DNA of 10,264 nucleotides from Cellvibrionales bacterium (GCA_024645065.1 JAHEGP010000099.1:1-10264); one strand, 5' to 3'; shown: positions 1-7,266, counted from the stretch's first letter. Program-made: numbers and translations. The notes: generated by a model from the letters alone, not told the origin.

Positions 1-39
1 TGATACCGGCCCGGAGGGACCCGCTCGCGAAGACCGCGC

Positions 40-67
40 ATCATAACAGAAAACGACGCGGTGACAA
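40..67 (-). promoter_or_regulatory. Leftward sigma-70-type promoter for a divergent gene outside the window
   Basis: Read on the minus strand, TTGTCA (62-67) and TATGAT (40-45) are separated by 16 bp. Each hexamer has 5 of 6 consensus bases. The promoter points out of the left edge, so a gene divergent from priA is expected there. In many gammaproteobacteria that neighbour is rpmE (ribosomal protein L31), but no part of it is visible here, so its identity is only an inference. Confidence 0.5.
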
Positions 68-112
68 GTCTATGAACCGCTCCGGAACCCCAAGCCTTGG
101 GAGGCAGCTGCA

Positions 113-121
113 TGCTAGAAT
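113..121 (+). promoter_or_regulatory. Possible extended -10 promoter for priA
   Basis: The sequence TGCTAGAAT matches the extended -10 pattern TGnTATAAT with one mismatch. I see no convincing -35 box at the proper distance, which extended -10 promoters can tolerate. Transcription would begin near 128 and give a leader of about 105 nt before the priA ATG at 234. This is a single weak motif and could be chance. Confidence 0.3.
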
Positions 122-137
122 TGCCCGAACCGTTGTT

Positions 138-152
138 CTGAAACCGTTTCAG
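138..152. promoter_or_regulatory. 15-bp perfect palindrome upstream of priA, possible operator
   Basis: Two 7-bp arms (CTGAAAC and GTTTCAG) flank a single central C, forming a perfect inverted repeat in the priA leader. It lies about 10-25 bp after the start site implied by the possible extended -10 box. The sequence resembles LacI/FruR(Cra)-family operators, which are typically symmetric around a central CG with GAAAC/GTTTC arms. The regulator is unknown and the match could be coincidental. Confidence 0.3.
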
Positions 153-233
153 GTCGAACGGCCCCCAGTGACGGCAATTAGCCGAATAAGCTGCACCCAA
201 CCCGGACCGCCTGTAATCCCGAGCAACCAGTCG

Positions 234-2423
234 ATGACCGAAGCTATCCTCGAAATTGCGCTAGCGACACCATTGCGCCGATTGTTCGACTACTTGCCGC
301 CCCATGGCGCGCAAGCTGTCACCCTGGCACCGGGAATACGCGTGACCGTGCCGTTCGGACAGCGCATGGTGACGGGCCTGCTGCTGGGGGTCAAAAGTAC
401 CTCTGAGCTGGGGTTGGACAAGCTCAAGCATGCCGCCGCCGTGCTCGATACCAAACCATTGCTCAGCCCGGAAATGATAGAGCTCTGCCGCTGGAGCTCG
501 CACTACTATCTATACCCCCTTGGGGACGCTTTATTTCATGCATTGCCGCCGTGGTTGCGCAAAGGCAAGCCGGACAAAGATTCCTGCGCGCCAGGTTGGC
601 AGCTGAACCCGCGCGGCCAGGGCCTCAATCCCGGTGCCTTTGCCCGAGCCCCAAGACAGCAACAGGCGCTTGCTCACCTGATCCAGCATCAGCGAGTATT
701 GCAGAGCGAGCTCGGGCTTCATGGCTTGTCACGCGCTGCGCTGCAGGCACTGGTAAGCAAGGGCGTGGTCGATCAAACAGAGGTCATGCTTGAACCACCA
801 CCCCTCGAAATTGCCCAGGGCCCGCAGCTCAACCACGAACAACGAACGGCCGTCACAGCAGTTTGCCGGGGGCTGGGCCAGTTTTCTCCCTACCTGCTGG
901 AGGGTATTACCGGCAGTGGTAAAACCGAGGTGTACCTGAATACCATCGCCGCCATCCTGCGTCGCGGCGAACAGGCTTTGGTACTGGTGCCGGAAATTGG
1001 CCTGACGCCCCAAATCCAGGCCCGCTTCGAAGAGCGCTTCCCGGGGCAGGTAGTGACGCTGCATTCCGGCCTCAGCGACGGTGAGCGATTGCAAGGATGG
1101 CAGGCGGCGCGACGCGGCCTCATCCGGGTCGTTATCGGCACTCGCTCGGCAGTCCTCACATCCTTCCGGTGCCTTGGGCTGATTGTTGTCGATGAAGAGC
1201 ACGACACTTCGTATAAACAGCAGGAGGGATTTCGCTACTCGGCACGAGACGTCGCGGTAAAGCGAGCGCAGCTCGAATCAATTCCCATAGTGCTGGGTTC
1301 TGCGACACCATCAGCAGAAACCATGCAGAACGCGCTCCAGGGCCGCTACCAGACTTTGCTGCTGCAACAACGAGCGGGGAGCGCCCGGGCGCCGAGCTAC
1401 CAGTTGCTGGACCTGCGCGAGCAAAATCTGCTCGAGGGCTTTAGCGACACGCTGCTTCAAGCGATGCAAGGTAACCTCGACCAGGGCAACCAGATTCTGG
1501 TTTTTCTCAATCGCCGTGGATTCGCTCCTGCGCTTATTTGCCACGATTGCGGCTGGGTAGCCAATTGCCAACACTGCGACGTGCGAATGGTCGTGCATCG
1601 CCGGCTCAGGATACTCAAATGTCACCACTGTGAAGCCCAGGCGCAATTACCCCACAGCTGTCCCGCCTGCGGCAGCTCAAGGCTTGTCGGAGTCGGCCTT
1701 GGCACTGAGCGCTCGGAAGCCTTTCTGCAATCGCGCTTTAAAAACACCCCGATTATGCGCATAGATCGTGACACCACCCGCCACAAGGGAGCTATGGATA
1801 AGTTTCTGGCCCGAATTGGCAGCGGCCAGCCGGCCATCCTGGTTGGCACCCAGATGCTGGCCAAGGGACACCACTTCCCCAGGGTAACCCTGGTGGCAGT
1901 ACTGGATGCGGACGCAGGACTTTGCAGCACCGATTTTCGCGGCCCGGAGCGCACCGCGCAGATGCTCATCCAGGTAGCCGGAAGGGCCGGCCGGGCTGAC
2001 CGTCCTGGCACGGTGATCATTCAAACCCACTTCCCTCAGCACCCGCTGTTACAGCTGCTGATTCAGGGCCGCTATCGCCAGGTCAGCGAGCAGATACTGG
2101 CGGAGCGCAGCGCGCTGCAACTGCCGCCATTCGGTTATATGGGCATCGTGCGCTGCGACGCGCCTGATCCGGCTGGTGCGCCGGAGTTGTTGCAGAAGTT
2201 GCGGCACTTTTTACCGGCCCAAACCGGCGTCAACGTGATTGGGCCGCTGGCACCACCGATAGCACGTCGAGCGGGCAGATACCGCTCCCAATTACTGTTC
2301 AAGTCCCCGCGGCGGGGAAATTTACACCACACCTTACAGCGCGCGGTAGCATGGATGCAGGAGCACGCGAAGGGCTACCGCTTGCGTTGGTCAGTGGATA
2401 TCGACCCGCAAGATTCCATCTGA
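234..2423 (+). CDS. priA: Primosomal protein N' (replication-restart helicase PriA)
   Basis: PriA is a 3'-to-5' superfamily-2 DNA helicase that binds stalled or repaired forks and reloads the replicative helicase via PriB/DnaT or PriC. The N-terminus (about 1-105) is the 3'-end-binding domain. The helicase core shows Walker A GITGSGKT (224-231, K230), DEEH (320-323), GSATPS (355-360), GTQM (538-541) and QVAGRAGR (580-587). Eight zinc-binding cysteines lie at 436, 439, 445, 448, 463, 466, 476 and 479, matching E. coli numbering as I remember it. The frame stays open back to an ATG at 72, but the ATG at 234 gives 729 aa (E. coli 732) and the family N-terminus MTEAILEIAL, so I choose it. Its ribosome binding site is weak. 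A promoter for the next gene follows the stop closely. Confidence 0.97.
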   Translation: MTEAILEIALATPLRRLFDYLPPHGAQAVTLAPGIRVTVPFGQRMVTGLLLGVKSTSELGLDKLKHAAAVLDTKPLLSPEMIELCRWSSHYYLYPLGDALFHALPPWLRKGKPDKDSCAPGWQLNPRGQGLNPGAFARAPRQQQALAHLIQHQRVLQSELGLHGLSRAALQALVSKGVVDQTEVMLEPPPLEIAQGPQLNHEQRTAVTAVCRGLGQFSPYLLEGITGSGKTEVYLNTIAAILRRGEQALVLVPEIGLTPQIQARFEERFPGQVVTLHSGLSDGERLQGWQAARRGLIRVVIGTRSAVLTSFRCLGLIVVDEEHDTSYKQQEGFRYSARDVAVKRAQLESIPIVLGSATPSAETMQNALQGRYQTLLLQQRAGSARAPSYQLLDLREQNLLEGFSDTLLQAMQGNLDQGNQILVFLNRRGFAPALICHDCGWVANCQHCDVRMVVHRRLRILKCHHCEAQAQLPHSCPACGSSRLVGVGLGTERSEAFLQSRFKNTPIMRIDRDTTRHKGAMDKFLARIGSGQPAILVGTQMLAKGHHFPRVTLVAVLDADAGLCSTDFRGPERTAQMLIQVAGRAGRADRPGTVIIQTHFPQHPLLQLLIQGRYRQVSEQILAERSALQLPPFGYMGIVRCDAPDPAGAPELLQKLRHFLPAQTGVNVIGPLAPPIARRAGRYRSQLLFKSPRRGNLHHTLQRAVAWMQEHAKGYRLRWSVDIDPQDSI

Positions 2424-2426
2424 GCG

Positions 2427-2455
2427 TTGGCAAGTGCGCGCTGGCAGGGGATAAT
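2427..2455 (+). promoter_or_regulatory. Sigma-70-type promoter for argS
   Basis: TTGGCA (2427-2432) and GATAAT (2450-2455) are separated by exactly 17 bp, and each hexamer has 5 of 6 consensus bases. The motif begins 4 nt after the priA stop. Transcription would start near 2462 and leave a leader of about 53 nt before the argS ATG. argS is therefore probably transcribed independently of priA, with possible read-through from upstream. Confidence 0.65.
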
Positions 2456-2514
2456 AGCCGGTTTTGCCAATCCACATATTCACTTTTTTGCCCAACCCAA
2501 GATCCCAGGTAGCC

Positions 2515-4200
2515 ATGAAACAAGCCCTCCTAGAGTTGCTCTCCCAGGCCGTCCAGCAGTTGCAGGCCAAAACCGTCATCCCGGCTGATACCACGCCTGC
2601 TATACAACTGGAAACTACCCGCGATCCCGCCCATGGGGACCTGGCCACCAACCTGGCCATGGCCGTGGCAAAGCGCGCGGGCATCTCGCCCCGGGATCTG
2701 GCGCCCCAGATTATTGCCGCTATCCCGGCAAATACCATCATCAGCAAAGCCGAAATCGCGGGGCCTGGTTTCATCAATTTTTTTCTTGCCAAGGCGGCGG
2801 CAACTGCCGTGATTGGCGACGTCCTGCAGGGCGGCGCCAGGTTTGGCTGCAATAGCGACGGCGCCGGCAACAAGGTACAAGTGGAATTTGTTTCAGCCAA
2901 CCCCACTGGCCCTCTCCACGTCGGTCATGGCCGGGGCGCAGCACTGGGTGACTGCATCTGCCGCCTGCTGCAAGCCAACGGCTGGACAGTAACCCGGGAG
3001 TTTTACTACAACGATGCAGGCGGGCAGATCAGCAACCTCGCTCTATCAGTGCAGGCTCATTGCAAAGGCATATTGCCGGGCCAGCCCCATTGGCCCGAGG
3101 ATGGCTACCGCGGCGAGTATATCGCCGATGTTGCAGTCGCCTACATGGCCGGCAACGCCATTGTCGCTGAAGACCAGCACGTAGTCGGCGCCTCCGACCC
3201 ACAGGACCTCGATGCCATCCGTCACTTCTCTGTCGCCTATCTGCGACGGGAGCAGGATCATGATTTACGGGCCTTCGGAGTTGAATTCGATGTGTATTTC
3301 CTTGAGTCCGGCCTATACACCAGCGGTAAGGTCGAACAGACGGTCGAGGCGCTCGTTGGCAGTGGCTATTGCTATGAACAGGAGGGCGCGCTGTGGTTGC
3401 GCAGCACCGAGTTTGGCGATGACAAGGACCGGGTCATGCGCAAAACGGAGGGCGGTTACACCTACTTCGTGCCCGATATTGCCTATCACGTCGACAAGTG
3501 GCAGCGTGGGTTCAAGCGAGTGATCAATGAGCAGGGCGCCGATCATCATAGCACTATCACCCGTGTTCGAGCGGGGTTACAGGCCCTCAATATCGGGATT
3601 CCCAAGGGATGGCCGGAGTACGTGTTGCACCAAATGGTGACCGTGACCCGGGGTGGAGAGGAGGTAAAAATCTCCAAGCGAGCGGGCAGCTATGTCACCC
3701 TGCGCGATCTGATCGACGAGGTTGGGCAGGATGCAACCCGTTATTTCCTCGCCGCCCGTGCACCCAACTCACAACTGACCTTCGACATCGACCTGGCACG
3801 TTCCCGGTCCAACGATAATCCTGTGTACTATATTCAATATGCCCATGCCAGGGTTTGCAGCGTGATGCAAAAGCTGGAGCAGCAGGGGTTCAGCTACAAT
3901 CAACAACACGGTCTGGATAAGCTGGGCATGCTGGATAACGACAATGAAAAAGCGCTGGTGAAGCGACTGGGTGATTATGCGGACATAGTGCGCAAAGCCT
4001 GCAGCGGCAGCGAGCCTCATCTCGTTGCCAACTACCTGAAGGATCTCGCCGGCGAATTTCATGGCTTTTACAACAACCACAAGGTCATTTGCGAGGACCC
4101 CTCACTCCGCGCTGCCCGGTTGTCACTGAGCCTCGCTGTTGGGCAAGTCATCCGCAATGGCCTGGCCCTGCTGGGCGTATCCGCACCGGAGCATATGTAG
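2515..4200 (+). CDS. argS: Arginyl-tRNA synthetase (class I)
   Basis: ArgS charges tRNA-Arg with arginine in the cytoplasm using ATP, and as a class I enzyme needs the tRNA bound for amino-acid activation. The 561-aa product shows an N-terminal ArgS additional domain (about 1-85, with the AGPGFINFFL motif). The HIGH-type signature HVGHGRG is at 135-141, preceded by FVSANPTGPL. The KMSKS-equivalent KISKRAGS is at 385-392. The C-terminal DALR anticodon-binding domain (about 440-561) ends in the usual Met. I prefer the ATG at 2515, which has an AGG 5 nt upstream. A TTG at 2464 is in frame, but it would lie almost at the predicted transcription start and adds residues without family support. The next gene starts at the base after the TAG stop, so the two are probably co-transcribed. 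Confidence 0.97.
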   Translation: MKQALLELLSQAVQQLQAKTVIPADTTPAIQLETTRDPAHGDLATNLAMAVAKRAGISPRDLAPQIIAAIPANTIISKAEIAGPGFINFFLAKAAATAVIGDVLQGGARFGCNSDGAGNKVQVEFVSANPTGPLHVGHGRGAALGDCICRLLQANGWTVTREFYYNDAGGQISNLALSVQAHCKGILPGQPHWPEDGYRGEYIADVAVAYMAGNAIVAEDQHVVGASDPQDLDAIRHFSVAYLRREQDHDLRAFGVEFDVYFLESGLYTSGKVEQTVEALVGSGYCYEQEGALWLRSTEFGDDKDRVMRKTEGGYTYFVPDIAYHVDKWQRGFKRVINEQGADHHSTITRVRAGLQALNIGIPKGWPEYVLHQMVTVTRGGEEVKISKRAGSYVTLRDLIDEVGQDATRYFLAARAPNSQLTFDIDLARSRSNDNPVYYIQYAHARVCSVMQKLEQQGFSYNQQHGLDKLGMLDNDNEKALVKRLGDYADIVRKACSGSEPHLVANYLKDLAGEFHGFYNNHKVICEDPSLRAARLSLSLAVGQVIRNGLALLGVSAPEHM

Positions 4201-4800
4201 GTGAGCCAGGATTTCGCCAAACGCAAACCCAGCAGCGGCAAGTCGCGCAAGAATGTGCGCAACAAACCCGCTGCCAGCCAGCCACCGTGGCTGTGGCTAC
4301 TAGCAGGCCTGGCCACAGGTTTACTGCTGGGGTTTCTTTACCACCTTGCCAGCTTGCCTCGTGACGCAGCGGTTGCCAGCGCGCAACCCCGAGCCATCGG
4401 CGCTGCGCCGGAGCCCGATGAATCGGTGCGCTTCAACTTCTATACCTTGCTGCCCGAGCGAGAGGTGATGGTTTCCCAGGAGCGCCAACCGGTCAGGTCA
4501 CGCCCCGAGGATAAACCAGATGACAAAAAAGCGAATGATTCGAATACTCAGGACGAGAAGGGCTACCAATACTACCTTCAGGCGGGCTCTTTCCAGCAGC
4601 GCGATGAGGCCGAAAAGCGACGCATACAACTGATTCTGCTCGACCTTGAAGGCAACATAGAAAAAGTAAGGCATCAGGGTAAATCGTGGTATCGGGTCCA
4701 ATCGGGTCCCTATCTGAACCGCAATCAGCTGGCCAGCGCCCAGGCCAAGCTAAGCCGCGAAAACATCGACACCCTGGTGACCAAGCGCAAAACCCGGTAA
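4201..4800 (+). CDS. SPOR-domain membrane protein, FtsN-like
   Basis: This 199-aa protein is predicted to be a bitopic inner-membrane protein. It has a basic cytoplasmic N-terminus rich in Lys/Arg (1-28), one transmembrane helix (about 29-50), and a periplasmic linker containing FNFYTLLPEREVMV (78-91). A charged low-complexity stretch (about 98-120) precedes a C-terminal SPOR domain (about 122-198, with YYLQAGSF and YRVQSGPY). SPOR domains bind septal peptidoglycan lacking stem peptides. The place just before hslVU is that of ftsN in E. coli and of a SPOR gene in Pseudomonas, so a cell-division role is likely but inferred. At 199 aa it is much shorter than E. coli FtsN (319). The GTG start abuts the argS TAG, with GGAG 9 nt upstream. 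Another SPOR-family member with a different role remains possible. Confidence 0.88.
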   Translation: MSQDFAKRKPSSGKSRKNVRNKPAASQPPWLWLLAGLATGLLLGFLYHLASLPRDAAVASAQPRAIGAAPEPDESVRFNFYTLLPEREVMVSQERQPVRSRPEDKPDDKKANDSNTQDEKGYQYYLQAGSFQQRDEAEKRRIQLILLDLEGNIEKVRHQGKSWYRVQSGPYLNRNQLASAQAKLSRENIDTLVTKRKTR

Positions 4801-4817
4801 CCGGGTCGGCAGCCGAC
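4792..4817. repeat. Two abutting inverted repeats at the end of the SPOR gene
   Basis: ACCCGGT-A-ACCGGGT (4792-4806) contains the stop codon of the SPOR gene. It overlaps GTCGGC-A-GCCGAC (4805-4817) by two bases. As RNA they could fold as short GC-rich hairpins with 3-nt loops (stems of 6 and 5 bp). No T-run follows, so this is not a canonical intrinsic terminator. It may act as a weak or protein-assisted transcript end before the heat-shock promoter. Confidence 0.45.
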
Positions 4818-4881
4818 ATTACATGGCCGCGTCATTGATATTCTGGAATGCCGATTAATTGCAATCGCCCCTTGCCGGGGT

Positions 4882-4909
4882 CTTGAAATCCTGCCTGCCG
4901 ACCCCAACT
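4882..4909 (+). promoter_or_regulatory. Sigma-32 (RpoH) heat-shock promoter for hslVU
   Basis: CTTGAAA (4882-4888) is followed after 13 bp by CCCCAACT (4902-4909). The E. coli RpoH consensus is CTTGAAA, a spacer of about 11-16 bp, then CCCCATNT, so the -35 element is perfect and the -10 has one mismatch. Transcription would begin near 4915-4917, roughly 25 nt before the hslV start. hslVU is a classic RpoH-dependent operon in E. coli, and the context agrees. Confidence 0.85.
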
Positions 4910-4926
4910 CTCCGGGATCACACCCC

Positions 4927-4932
4927 AGAGGA
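4927..4932 (+). promoter_or_regulatory. Ribosome binding site that sets the hslV GTG start
   Basis: AGAGGA lies 7 nt before GTG 4940. No other start codon lies between this GTG and the catalytic Thr codon, so the site fixes the length of the HslV propeptide. Confidence 0.7.
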
Positions 4933-4939
4933 TTGTCCT

Positions 4940-5485
4940 GTGCAGCAATATAGAGGCACTACCATCGTTTCCGTGCGTCGCAATGGCCTGGTAGTTATTG
5001 GCGGCGATGGTCAGGTCAGCATGGGCAATACGGTCATGAAGGGCAATGCCCGCAAGGTCCGTCGGCTCTACCAGGACAAAGTGATTGCCGGCTTTGCCGG
5101 GGGTACCGCCGACGCGTTTACCTTGTTCGAATTATTCGAAGGCCAGCTGGAGAAGTACCAGGGGCACCTGGTGCGGGCGGCCGTGGAACTCGCCAAGGCA
5201 TGGCGCACCGAGCGGGCGCTGCGCCAACTGGAGGCACTGCTGGCGGTAGCCGACCAGGAAACCTCCCTCATCATTTCAGGCAACGGCGATGTGATAGAGC
5301 CGGAGCAAGGCCTGATCGCCATTGGCTCAGGTGGTCCCTTCGCGCAATCAGCTGCCCGCGCCCTGATCGACAACACAGAGCTCGATGCTCGCCAGGTTGT
5401 TGAAAAAAGCCTCAATATCGCTGCCGATATCTGTGTCTACACCAATCATAATTTGACCGTTGAGACGCTGCCAAGCAGCAGTTGA
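4940..5485 (+). CDS. hslV: ATP-dependent protease subunit HslV (ClpQ)
   Basis: HslV is the N-terminal threonine peptidase of the cytoplasmic HslVU complex, two stacked hexameric rings capped by HslU. It degrades unfolded and regulatory proteins such as SulA in E. coli. The 181-aa product has Thr7 as the expected nucleophile (TTIVSVRR), with D23, K39 and S130 in the positions of the mature enzyme's Asp17, Lys33 and Ser124. The motif GFAGGTADAFTLFE (51-64) is diagnostic. The E. coli precursor has only Met before the Thr, whereas this start leaves six residues (MQQYRG) to be removed. The frame is open further upstream, but only through the promoter and leader, so a longer protein is unlikely. 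hslU follows after 33 nt in the same heat-shock operon. Confidence 0.96.
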   Translation: MQQYRGTTIVSVRRNGLVVIGGDGQVSMGNTVMKGNARKVRRLYQDKVIAGFAGGTADAFTLFELFEGQLEKYQGHLVRAAVELAKAWRTERALRQLEALLAVADQETSLIISGNGDVIEPEQGLIAIGSGGPFAQSAARALIDNTELDARQVVEKSLNIAADICVYTNHNLTVETLPSSS

Positions 5486-5518
5486 ACCACCACCCCCGCT
5501 ACTGGAGCCAAACCTGGT

Positions 5519-6847
5519 ATGACCGTGATAATGACCCCGCGCGAAATAGCCCATGAATTGGACAAACACATCGTTGGCCAGGATAAAGCCAAGCGCGCGG
5601 TTGCTATCGCCTTGCGCAACCGCTGGCGGCGAATGCAGCTGGATGAATCGCTACGCGCGGAGATTTCGCCGAAAAACATCCTGATGATTGGCCCGACCGG
5701 TGTCGGCAAAACCGAGATTGCTCGTCGCCTGGCAAAACTGGCCAACGCCCCGTTCATCAAGGTGGAGGCAACCAAATTCACCGAAGTCGGCTACGTTGGT
5801 CGCGACGTGGAGTCAATTATCAGGGATCTTGTTGATGCGGCTATCAAACAGCTGCGGGAGCAGGAGATGAAAAAGGTTAGCAACCGCGCCGAAGACGCCG
5901 CCGAGGAAAGAATTCTCGACGCCTTGCTTCCCCCTGCCAGAGGACAGTCGGAGTCAACGGAAGAGTCCTCGACCCGGCAGATTTTTCGCAAGAAATTGCG
6001 CCAGCGAGAACTGGACGACAAGGAGATCGAAATCGAGGTCAGCGCAACGCCGATGGGCGTCGATATCATGGCACCACCCGGTATGGAGGAGATGACCAAT
6101 CAGCTGCAGAGCATGTTCTCCAACATGGCCAGTAAGCGCACCTCCACGCAAAAAATGACGGTGAAGGCCGCCATGAAGAAACTGGTGGACGACGAAGCCA
6201 TGAAAATGGTCAATGAGGAAGACATCAAGACAAAAGCGGTCACCACCGTGGAGCAGACCGGCATCGTCTTCCTTGATGAAATCGACAAGATCGCCAAGCG
6301 CGGTGAGGCCGGATCGGCAGATGTGTCGAGAGAAGGGGTCCAGCGCGATCTGCTGCCCCTGATCGAGGGCTGCACCGTAAGCACACGCTACGGCATGGTT
6401 CGAACCGACCACATCCTGTTTATCGCCAGCGGAGCCTTCCATCTTACCCGCCCTTCCGACCTGATTCCGGAAATGCAAGGTCGCCTGCCGATCCGGGTAG
6501 AACTGGACGCACTGGCACCAGGGGACTTCCAGCGCATATTGACCGAGCCGGATGCCTGCCTGACCGAGCAGTACATCGCCCTCATGGCAACTGAAGGTCT
6601 GCAGCTAAAGTTTACCGATGACGGTATCAGGCGCATTGCTGAAATCGCCTGGGAGGTTAACGAGCGGACCGAGAATATAGGCGCCCGGCGCCTGCATACA
6701 GTGCTGGAGCGACTGCTGGAAGATGCCTCTTTCGATGCGACCGATCTGGCAGCCCGCGAACAGCACATCGTGGTTGATACCGCTTATGTCGATGACAAGC
6801 TGCACGGCTTGCACAAAAATGACGACCTCAGTCGCTTCATCCTGTAA
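5519..6847 (+). CDS. hslU: HslU (ClpY), AAA+ unfoldase of the HslVU protease
   Basis: HslU hexamers unfold substrates with ATP and thread them into the HslV chamber. The 442-aa product (E. coli 443) begins with MTPREI and an ELDKHIVGQ element. It shows Walker A GPTGVGKT (58-65, K64), the pore loop GYVG (91-94) that grips substrates, and a Walker B ending in D253-E254 within FLDEIDKI. The intermediate I-domain spans roughly 110-240, and the sensor segment FIASGAF and the sensor-2 region NIGARRLHTVLERL are present. The C-terminal tail DLSRFIL is the segment that inserts into HslV and activates it. The ATG at 5519 has GGAG 11 nt upstream. A second in-frame ATG at 5531 is too far from that site. 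It is co-transcribed with hslV from the heat-shock promoter. Confidence 0.98.
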   Translation: MTVIMTPREIAHELDKHIVGQDKAKRAVAIALRNRWRRMQLDESLRAEISPKNILMIGPTGVGKTEIARRLAKLANAPFIKVEATKFTEVGYVGRDVESIIRDLVDAAIKQLREQEMKKVSNRAEDAAEERILDALLPPARGQSESTEESSTRQIFRKKLRQRELDDKEIEIEVSATPMGVDIMAPPGMEEMTNQLQSMFSNMASKRTSTQKMTVKAAMKKLVDDEAMKMVNEEDIKTKAVTTVEQTGIVFLDEIDKIAKRGEAGSADVSREGVQRDLLPLIEGCTVSTRYGMVRTDHILFIASGAFHLTRPSDLIPEMQGRLPIRVELDALAPGDFQRILTEPDACLTEQYIALMATEGLQLKFTDDGIRRIAEIAWEVNERTENIGARRLHTVLERLLEDASFDATDLAAREQHIVVDTAYVDDKLHGLHKNDDLSRFIL

Positions 6848-6853
6848 CCGCCC

Positions 6854-7243
6854 ATGAGTCGTCAATCACCTCCCCTGCCAGGCTCTATCGTACTGCACCG
6901 CATTCGCCGTTGCCTGGAGCTCGGCTACGCTAATGGCGAGGTGCTGCAACTTGACGCCGAGTACCTCAGGGTATTTTCACCCTCCGCTGAAGTCAGGGGG
7001 CATGGCAGCGGCCAGGAGGTTCTGCAGTGGGGCAAAAAGGATGTCGCCATCACCCGCATCGAGCCCGTCGGCAACTATGCACTGCAGCTCATTTTCGATG
7101 ATGATCACAACACCGGCATATACTCCTGGGAATACCTCTATCAACTCGGCCAGGATTACCCGGCCAACTGGCAGCGATACCTCGAGCAACTTGAGCAGGC
7201 CGGAAAAAGCCGCGACCCCTCCCTGCAAATCCTGAAACTGTAA
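6854..7243 (+). CDS. DUF971 / gamma-butyrobetaine hydroxylase-like N-terminal domain protein
   Basis: This 129-aa stand-alone domain belongs to the DUF971 family (GBBH-like N-terminal domain), recognised by EYLRVFSPSAEVRGHG (36-51), the central GKKDVAITRIEPVGNYAL segment and FDDDHNTGIYSWEYL (81-95). The same fold forms the N-terminal, metal-binding part of eukaryotic gamma-butyrobetaine hydroxylase. Bacterial stand-alone members have no settled function, and links to iron-sulfur proteins have been suggested. The usual form of the second motif, as I recall it, has Gly where this protein has the third Asp. Only Cys20 is present, so a multi-cysteine metal site is not evident. It starts 6 nt after the hslU stop without a clear ribosome binding site, so it is probably translated by coupling within the hslVU transcript. 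A Pseudomonas homologue sits in the same place. Confidence 0.88.
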   Translation: MSRQSPPLPGSIVLHRIRRCLELGYANGEVLQLDAEYLRVFSPSAEVRGHGSGQEVLQWGKKDVAITRIEPVGNYALQLIFDDDHNTGIYSWEYLYQLGQDYPANWQRYLEQLEQAGKSRDPSLQILKL

Positions 7244-7266
7244 AACTGGATTAAGGCTTCCTTTAT

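Noticed and set aside
72..233. Open frame extending PriA by 54 residues to an ATG at 72
   Set aside because: The extension resembles no PriA N-terminus. The ATG at 234 reproduces E. coli residue numbering for K230 and all eight zinc cysteines, and regulatory-looking sequence occupies the extension.
790..804. 15-nt direct repeat TTGAACCACCACCCC shared with 5482-5496
   Set aside because: One copy is inside priA and the other at the hslV stop, with no similarity around them. A single 15-mer match in about 10 kb is plausible by chance.
4498..4701. Minus-strand 67-codon reading frame with a hydrophobic product opposite the SPOR gene
   Set aside because: It lies wholly antisense to a well-supported gene and has no convincing start signal. 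Its hydrophobicity comes from reading Lys/Glu/Gln-rich codons in reverse.
4835..4860. TTGATA followed by TTAATT as a second promoter for hslV
   Set aside because: The spacing is only 14 bp and the -10 is poor. The sigma-32 promoter just downstream explains the operon better.
5954..6478. Long minus-strand reading frame opposite hslU (174 codons)
   Set aside because: It is the complement of highly conserved hslU coding sequence, resembles no known family and lacks a ribosome binding site or promoter. Long antisense frames are common at this GC content.
7244..7266. Possible terminator (AAGG-CTT-CCTT then a T-rich stretch) after the DUF971 gene
   Set aside because: The stem is only 4 bp and AT-rich at one side, and the following T-run is interrupted, so it is too weak to call.
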